NCBI GenBank assembly: GCA_041688385.1 | Contig: JBDNIH010000350.1 | Coordinates: forward strand, 1 to 18,783 | Reading direction: 5' to 3' | DNA from: UBA7662 sp041688385 | GTDB lineage: Bacteria; Bacteroidota; Bacteroidia; UBA7662 | Length of the DNA: 18,783 bases | Part shown: positions 14,057 to 18,783 of the stretch, piece after piece | Layout of the letters: every line of letters begins with the position of its first letter | Position numbering within the stretch: the stretch's first letter is position 1 | Position numbers and translations under genes: made by a program | The notes under the pieces: generated by a model | Databases searched by the model: none | What the model was told of the DNA's origin: nothing | What the model saw: only the letters and a program-made list of their open reading frames with translations

Positions 14057-14991
14057 CAATTTGATGGAATTTGAGGGTTCAGTTTCAGTCGATGAAGGTG
14101 CAAATACCGCAATAATATGCCAGTAAACAAGGCCGATAGCAAAACCAACCACCAAGGGCTTTGTAATAGCTCTGTTTCAGTGACTGGTGCCTGTCCGGTT
14201 TTGGCAGCATATTCAAACAAAACAGCGATGGCATTATTGACGAAATGTGCCAAAACCGCTAAACTGAGTTGACCACTCCAAAAGTATAAATAGCCGAATA
14301 AGGCGCCCAATAACATACGTGGTAAAAATCCGTACCACTGCATATGCACCGCACTAAAGACGAAAGCCGCTAACCAGATGGCTAAATGGGGATTGCCAGA
14401 GGAGTTGCGCACTATATTCTGCAGCACGCCTCTAAATATCAATTCCTCGCTAAGGGCTGGGAGCAGAGCGATGACAATCAAATTAAATACAAAACCTGTC
14501 CAGCCTGTAGCGCTCAGCAATAAGGTAATGGTTTGCTGACTGGTAGCTTCGGCATTTTGGAGGCTTTTTTCTAATTCCGACCAAGCTTCAGGTAATGCCA
14601 TGCTTTGGTTAAATGCATAAATGGCATATACCAAAGGCAAAATGATTAGCATGAGTACTGCTGTTGCAGCATATACCTTAAATTTGGTGGGATGTTGAAG
14701 CCCCAAGGGTTCCCAAGGGGTGTTGTAATCGTAATAATAAGACCAAACCAGCCCTGGCACGACAAGTAACCCCACAGCACTCATGCTTTGCATCCACCAG
14801 ATGTAAGGAATAAAGCGCGCTTCGGGATTTTCGAGCCAAAACGGAACCAATTGTCCCGGTATACCCGTTACTGTTTCCGCGAGCTGTAGCGCGAGAAGGG
14901 TAAATAATCCGCCTGATGCGATGCACAAACTGAAAATAAGAATGAGCTGAAGCAAAGGCGGGTGTTCCCGCAAGGGCTTATCGAATAGCAT
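14056..14991 (-). CDS. CPBP-family intramembrane metalloprotease
   Basis: It encodes a polytopic protein of 311 residues with about eight helices. The CPBP (CAAX protease and bacteriocin-processing, formerly Abi) motifs are intact: EELIFR (E182, E183, R187), FSAVHMQWYG (H216) and HFVNN (H249, N253), which together form the membrane-embedded metal site. Bacterial relatives act as intramembrane proteases or as bacteriocin self-immunity factors, but the substrate here is unknown. It is the first gene of a string whose stops and starts overlap (CPBP, DUF2007, cdsA). It is divergent from dusB with a gap of only 40 bases. A housekeeping envelope role seems more likely than bacteriocin immunity because no bacteriocin genes are nearby. 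Confidence 0.9.
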   Translation of the reverse strand: MLFDKPLREHPPLLQLILIFSLCIASGGLFTLLALQLAETVTGIPGQLVPFWLENPEARFIPYIWWMQSMSAVGLLVVPGLVWSYYYDYNTPWEPLGLQHPTKFKVYAATAVLMLIILPLVYAIYAFNQSMALPEAWSELEKSLQNAEATSQQTITLLLSATGWTGFVFNLIVIALLPALSEELIFRGVLQNIVRNSSGNPHLAIWLAAFVFSAVHMQWYGFLPRMLLGALFGYLYFWSGQLSLAVLAHFVNNAIAVLFEYAAKTGQAPVTETELLQSPWWLVLLSALFTGILLRYLHLHRLKLNPQIPSN

Positions 14992-15004
14992 GCCGTAATT
15001 TTTT

Positions 15005-15018
15005 GCGTAAATTTACGC
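15005..15018. promoter_or_regulatory. Perfect palindrome in the divergent CPBP/dusB promoter gap
   Basis: GCGTAAATTTACGC is a perfect 14-base palindrome in the middle of the 40-base gap between two divergent genes. Its core TAAATTTA is one base from the TAnnTTTG -7 consensus on both strands, 15 bases before dusB and 17 before the protease gene. It could be a shared operator or a symmetric pair of promoter elements. No -33 box was found for either direction. Confidence 0.4.
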
Positions 15019-15031
15019 CTTTTATAAAGCG

Positions 15032-16069
15032 ATGGTCAGAATAGGTGCACTTGAATTAGGCGAATTTCCACTCTTACTTGCTCCCATGGAGGATGTTAGC
15101 GACCCACCGTTTCGGGCTGTTTGTAAAACACAGGGTGCCGATTTGATGTATACCGAGTTTATCTCGTCGGAAGGTCTAATTAGGAACGCCCACAAAAGCA
15201 TGAAAAAGCTCGATATCTACGATGACGAGCGACCCATGGGTATACAAATATTTGGAGGGGAGGAAGCTGCCATGGTGCAAGCCATTGATGTGGTGACCGA
15301 GGCACGACCTAATTTAATCGATATCAATTTTGGCTGTCCAGTAAAAAATGTGGTATGTAAAGAAGCGGGTTCAGGCATGCTTCGCAACCTGCCGAAACTG
15401 CTGAAAATTACGGAGGCCATGGTTAAACGAAGCCAGTTGCCTATTACAGTTAAAACACGTTTAGGTTGGGATGAGGACTCCAAACAAATCGTTTATCTGG
15501 CAGAAGCTTTACAAGATATAGGCGTGCAGGCACTGGCCGTGCATGGCCGCACGCGCGTGCAGATGTATAAAGGCGAAGCGGACTGGGCCTTAATTGGTGA
15601 GGTTAAAAACAACCCCCGCATGCACATCCCGGTATTTGGAAATGGTGACATCAATACGCCCGAGAAAGCCAAGTTGTATCGCGAAAGATATGGGGTAGAT
15701 GGCATAATGATTGGCCGCGCCTCCATTGGTTATCCTTGGATTTTTCGTGAAATAAAACATTATTTCGCAACAGGTGAACATCTCGCCAAGCCCGATACCG
15801 ATGAACGGGTGAATGTATGTTTACAGCACTTCGAGCGCTCTTTGACTTGGAAGGGAGATAAATTAGGCATACTCGAAATGCGTAGGCACTATACCAATTA
15901 TTTCAAAGGCTATCCGCATTTTAAAGAGATACGCACTCGACTGGTCACTACCGATGATGCACAAGAAATCCGTGACATTTTGAATGATGTACGCATTACC
16001 TATAAGGATGTTCAAGCCATTGAACAGGGTAATGGTTTGGAAGAGGTGAGCTACCAAGGCTGCGATTAG
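15032..16069 (+). CDS. dusB: tRNA-dihydrouridine synthase, DusB type
   Basis: It reduces specific uridines in tRNA to dihydrouridine using FMN and NADPH. The protein has 345 residues. The FMN barrel starts with APMEDVSDPPFR (17-28); INFGCPVKNVVCKEAGSG (98-115) includes the active-site cysteine Cys102. Further family motifs are VKTRLGW (140-146), VHGRTRVQMYKG (170-181), VFGNGDI (201-207) and IMIGRASIGYPW (225-236). The C-terminal helical tRNA-binding domain contains MRRHYTNYFKG. The ATG at 15032 precedes the conserved region by the normal distance. It stands alone and is divergent from the protease gene. Confidence 0.95.
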   Translation: MVRIGALELGEFPLLLAPMEDVSDPPFRAVCKTQGADLMYTEFISSEGLIRNAHKSMKKLDIYDDERPMGIQIFGGEEAAMVQAIDVVTEARPNLIDINFGCPVKNVVCKEAGSGMLRNLPKLLKITEAMVKRSQLPITVKTRLGWDEDSKQIVYLAEALQDIGVQALAVHGRTRVQMYKGEADWALIGEVKNNPRMHIPVFGNGDINTPEKAKLYRERYGVDGIMIGRASIGYPWIFREIKHYFATGEHLAKPDTDERVNVCLQHFERSLTWKGDKLGILEMRRHYTNYFKGYPHFKEIRTRLVTTDDAQEIRDILNDVRITYKDVQAIEQGNGLEEVSYQGCD

Positions 16070-16139
16070 TATTTTTGCCGTCTTGCAAACCAGCTTTTAA
16101 AGCAATATTATTTGAGACAACTGTGCTTCAAATAAATAG

Positions 16140-17396
16140 TCAACTTAGGCCTTCAAGTGCTTTTTTAAGCTTATCCAGCGCCAACTTGACCTCTTCTCTT
16201 TTGCAAGTTCCGACACTTAAACGGAACCAATGGCTTGATTCAGGAGCGCCAAAAGCATAAAAAGGTACGATGGCCATGGAGGCCGCATCTAAAATGTAGG
16301 CGGTTACTTCGCGCATATTCTGCAGAATTTTTCCGTCGGGTGTGCGTTTGCCAATGAGTTTAAATTGTAAGGTAAGGTAGATGGCCGATTGAGGCACAAT
16401 ACACTGTACTGGATGCCCTGCGGCTGCCAATGCTTGAAAACCTTCGTAAAATCCATGTAACCTGAAGTACAATTCGTGGCGAAATTTTTTAAAGTATCGA
16501 TCAACAGCCTCATCTTGAATTAAGTACCGGGCAACAGCGATTTGCTCTGCTTTTGGTGCCCAGGCACCGATATGACTTAAAATCGACTTCATCTTGTCGA
16601 TGATCGCTGCTGGCCCAAAACTCCAACCAACCCTTACGCCAGTTGCGGCAAATGCCTTCGACAGACCATCAACATAAATGGTGTACTCGCGCATTTCAGG
16701 GAAAAGGCTAACAGGGTCAACATGTACGGCACCTGCGTAAGTCAGGGACCAATATATCTGATCATACATCAGATAAACTGGCTTTTGGTTTGGCGCTCTT
16801 CTTTTATTTTCTTTAAGAATAAGTTCGCAGATTTCTCGAAGTGCGGATTCACTAAAAAGTGTACCTGTAGGATTAAGTGGCGAACACAGCGCTATTAAGG
16901 TTGCTTCCTGAATATGAGGGGCAATAAGCGCAGCTGTGGGCATAAAGTTATCCGCTGCTGTCACCTCCAAAGCTATCGGCTTAGCCTGGGAGAGATGACA
17001 ATAATGATTGTTGTTCCAAGAGGGCACAGGGAAAATGACGCTGTCGCCCGGGTCAAGCAAGGTTTGATAGATGGCGTATATTAATGGCCTTGCTCCACCA
17101 GAGATGAGGATTTCATCAGCGGTATAACTCAGGTGCTGTCGTTTTTCTAAAAAATAAGCAACCGCTTGCCGGGTTTCTAACAGCCCGTTTGCAGCAGGGT
17201 AATTGGTATGCCCTTCCCGATAGGCATTTCTGATTTCTTGATTTAGCTCGTCGGGTATAGGAAAAACAGCAGGGTCAAAATCACCTATGGTAAAATTATA
17301 GATTGACTGCCCAGCTTTTATTTTCTGGTTGATTTCACCTGCGAGTTTAATGATTTCGGAGCCGATGAGGGTTTCGGCCATGTGGGATACCTGCAT
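16140..17396 (-). CDS. PLP-dependent class I/II aminotransferase
   Basis: It encodes a fold-type I aminotransferase of 418 residues, probably using an aspartate-like or other amino-acid donor. The PLP site is complete: SPLNPTGT (N175), MYDQIYW (D212, Y215), the Schiff-base lysine in DGLSKAFAATGVRVGW (K247), and the carboxylate-binding arginine in HWFRLSVG (R392). The N-terminal GSEIIKLAGEINQ and YNFTIGDF fit aspartate/tyrosine-type transaminases, but the substrate cannot be fixed by eye. I chose the ATG at 17396 because homology begins at VSHMAETLIG. The alternative GTG at 17432 lies upstream of a promoter-like element and adds twelve residues of no clear use. It follows the ABC exporter gene on the same strand with its own likely promoter. 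Confidence 0.9.
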   Translation of the reverse strand: MQVSHMAETLIGSEIIKLAGEINQKIKAGQSIYNFTIGDFDPAVFPIPDELNQEIRNAYREGHTNYPAANGLLETRQAVAYFLEKRQHLSYTADEILISGGARPLIYAIYQTLLDPGDSVIFPVPSWNNNHYCHLSQAKPIALEVTAADNFMPTAALIAPHIQEATLIALCSPLNPTGTLFSESALREICELILKENKRRAPNQKPVYLMYDQIYWSLTYAGAVHVDPVSLFPEMREYTIYVDGLSKAFAATGVRVGWSFGPAAIIDKMKSILSHIGAWAPKAEQIAVARYLIQDEAVDRYFKKFRHELYFRLHGFYEGFQALAAAGHPVQCIVPQSAIYLTLQFKLIGKRTPDGKILQNMREVTAYILDAASMAIVPFYAFGAPESSHWFRLSVGTCKREEVKLALDKLKKALEGLS

Positions 17397-17414
17397 AGAA
17401 GTAGCTTTATCAGC

Positions 17415-17443
17415 TAAAGATAAAAAATGCACGCAGAAGGCAA
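17415..17443 (-). promoter_or_regulatory. Possible promoter of the aminotransferase gene
   Basis: On the minus strand TTG (17443-17441) is followed after 18 bases by TATCTTTA (17422-17415), one base from TAnnTTTG. The ATG at 17396 is 18 bases further on. It supports the shorter start of the aminotransferase. Confidence 0.4.
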
Positions 17444-17453
17444 GAGAATTCCC

Positions 17454-18782
17454 TTACAACTGTTGGAGACTAATGAGCCTGTGATAAGCACCACCCAATG
17501 CCATGAGCTCCTCATGTTTTCCTTGCTCTATGATTTCGCCAGCCTGCAACATTACGATGTGGTCGGCATGCTGAATGGTGCTGAGCCGGTGTGCAATTAC
17601 TAGGCTGGTGCGGTGTTCCATCAAGTGGGTGAGGGCATCCTGAACCGATTTTTCCGATTCAGAGTCGAGAGCCGAAGTGGCCTCATCTAGGATAAGGATG
17701 GGTGGGTTTTTGTAAACGGCACGGGCAATGCTGATCCGCTGCCGCTGTCCGCCGCTGAGTCGGCCACCTCTATCCCCTATGCTGGTCTCGTAAGCAGCTT
17801 CGGTTTGTGCAATAAAACCGTCGGCATTGGCAACTTTAGCTGCGTTCTGTACAGCGGTTGCGCCAGGATTATTTATGCCAAAAGCGATATTGGCGGCGAT
17901 GGTGTCGTTAAATAGAATGCTTTCTTGGGTTACAATGCCCATGAGCTGACGCAGGTCGTGTAAATGAGCACTACGCAAGGGCACGCCGTCTAAAAGCACT
18001 TCTCCTTCGGTTGGGTCTAAAAAACGAGGGAGTAGGTCGGCGAGGGTGCTTTTGCCGCTGCCACTCGGGCCTACCAAGGCGACCATCTGTCCTTTTTTGA
18101 TTGTAAGATTGATATTTTTTAGTACTACTTCCCGACCATAACTGAAGCTCACATTGCGGAACTCAATATGCTGGTTGAATGCTGGCAGGCGCACCGGATC
18201 GGGTGCTTGCTGAATCGTATTTTTGGCTTCGAGTATCTCGAAAACACGCTCGGCAGCGGCCAAGCCCCGCTGAATATTGGTCACGGCACCAGTAATATTT
18301 TTGGCAGGGACCAGCAACTGAGAATAGAGGATGATATACGTGATAAAGGCGCTGCCGCTCAGGTCGCTTTGGCCATTTAAAACCATCATGCCGCCATAAA
18401 GAATGATTCCCACAATCATACTTACGCCTAAGAATTCGGATAGCGGCGAGGCCAGTTCCTTGCGGTTCCAGATTTTTTTTAGAATCTGACGATAGGCGTG
18501 GTTCTGGGTATCAAACTTTTGACGGGTGTAGGCCTGAGCGTTAAAGGCTTTGATGATGCGAATGCCAGATATCGACTCTTCGATAACACTGAGGATGTTG
18601 CCAAGCAGACTTTGGCCTTTTTTTGAATCTCGTTTGAGTTTGCGCGAAATGGCGCTGATGATAAGCGCGGAAACCGGTAAAACCATAAAACTGAAAAGTG
18701 TCAGCTTTACCGAAATCATAAATAGTAGAACCACATAACCAATCAGCAACAAAGGCTCGCGGAAGATGATTTGAATGCTGCT
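17454..18782 (-). CDS. MsbA-like ABC exporter, membrane domain fused to ATPase (N-terminus outside window)
   Basis: The frame is open to the right edge (SSIQIIFREP precedes the first possible start), so roughly 150 residues of the membrane domain are missing. The visible 442 residues hold the last membrane helices and coupling helices, with VIEESISGIRIIKAFNAQ as in type IV lipid/drug exporters, then a complete ATPase: Walker A GPSGSGKST, Q-loop VTQES, signature LSGGQRQR, Walker B ILILDEATSALD and H-loop IAHRLST. Half-transporters of this form work as homodimers in the inner membrane and often export lipid A core, lipids or drugs. The substrate is not provable here. The stop lies 57 bases before the aminotransferase ATG, with no hairpin terminator seen between them. 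Confidence 0.92.
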   Translation of the reverse strand, partial: SSIQIIFREPLLLIGYVVLLFMISVKLTLFSFMVLPVSALIISAISRKLKRDSKKGQSLLGNILSVIEESISGIRIIKAFNAQAYTRQKFDTQNHAYRQILKKIWNRKELASPLSEFLGVSMIVGIILYGGMMVLNGQSDLSGSAFITYIILYSQLLVPAKNITGAVTNIQRGLAAAERVFEILEAKNTIQQAPDPVRLPAFNQHIEFRNVSFSYGREVVLKNINLTIKKGQMVALVGPSGSGKSTLADLLPRFLDPTEGEVLLDGVPLRSAHLHDLRQLMGIVTQESILFNDTIAANIAFGINNPGATAVQNAAKVANADGFIAQTEAAYETSIGDRGGRLSGGQRQRISIARAVYKNPPILILDEATSALDSESEKSVQDALTHLMEHRTSLVIAHRLSTIQHADHIVMLQAGEIIEQGKHEELMALGGAYHRLISLQQL

Positions 18783-18783
18783 A

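Noticed and set aside
16070..16077. TATTTTTG promoter-like element just after the dusB stop
   Set aside because: It matches the -7 consensus but has no -33 box and no gene downstream on the plus strand.
16108..16135. Inverted repeat TTATTTGA / TCAAATAA between the converging dusB and aminotransferase genes
   Set aside because: The stem is AT-rich with a 12-base loop and no good T-tract, so it is too weak to call a terminator.
1..18783. CRISPR arrays, transposons with terminal repeats, tRNA genes
   Set aside because: No regularly spaced repeats, transposase genes or cloverleaf-forming sequences were found on reading both strands.

Overview
The window looks like a chromosomal segment of a Bacteroidota bacterium. 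Supporting signs are several TAnnTTTG-type -7 promoter elements, lack of clear Shine-Dalgarno dependence, a Wzi/RemB-like outer-membrane barrel, a family of small LPP20-like lipoproteins, and the CPBP protease / DUF2007 / CdsA gene string. GC content is moderate. No tRNA, rRNA, CRISPR array or intact insertion sequence was recognised. I cannot assign a genus from this sequence.

Layout. (1) Positions 2-4939 are the edge of a surface-polysaccharide locus. An O-antigen ligase/polymerase-like gene is cut by the left edge (+). Facing it on the minus strand are a Wzi/RemB-like outer-membrane protein, a mannose-1-phosphate guanylyltransferase, and behind them the decayed remains of a Wzx-type flippase that lies in one frame but is interrupted by TAG and TGA stops. 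(2) 4986-5459 is a small DUF456 membrane protein (+). (3) 5588-8993 is a three-gene operon of lipoproteins (+): a CsgG-domain protein with a helical-repeat front part, a long LPP20-like protein with an Ig-like insert, and a short LPP20-like protein. It closes with a strong intrinsic terminator. This is the best candidate here for an uncharacterised envelope system. (4) 9152-9682 is an acidic protein of unknown function (+).

(5) 9673-14991 is a minus-strand block: CPBP intramembrane protease, DUF2007 protein and CdsA (phosphatidate cytidylyltransferase) with overlapping stops and starts, then glutamate dehydrogenase with its own promoter and terminator, then phosphatidylserine decarboxylase and an MFS exporter. 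CdsA and Psd act at the first and last steps of the phosphatidylethanolamine branch, so the glutamate dehydrogenase looks like a self-contained unit lying between two lipid genes. (6) 15032-16069 is DusB tRNA-dihydrouridine synthase (+), divergent from the protease gene across a 40-base gap that contains a perfect 14-base palindrome. (7) 16140-18782 (-) is a PLP aminotransferase and the C-terminal two thirds of an MsbA-like ABC exporter that runs off the right edge.

The common theme is the cell envelope: polysaccharide precursor and export, outer-membrane lipoproteins, phospholipid synthesis and a lipid-type ABC exporter, interspersed with housekeeping metabolism genes. All functional statements come from reading motifs by eye; no database search was run.
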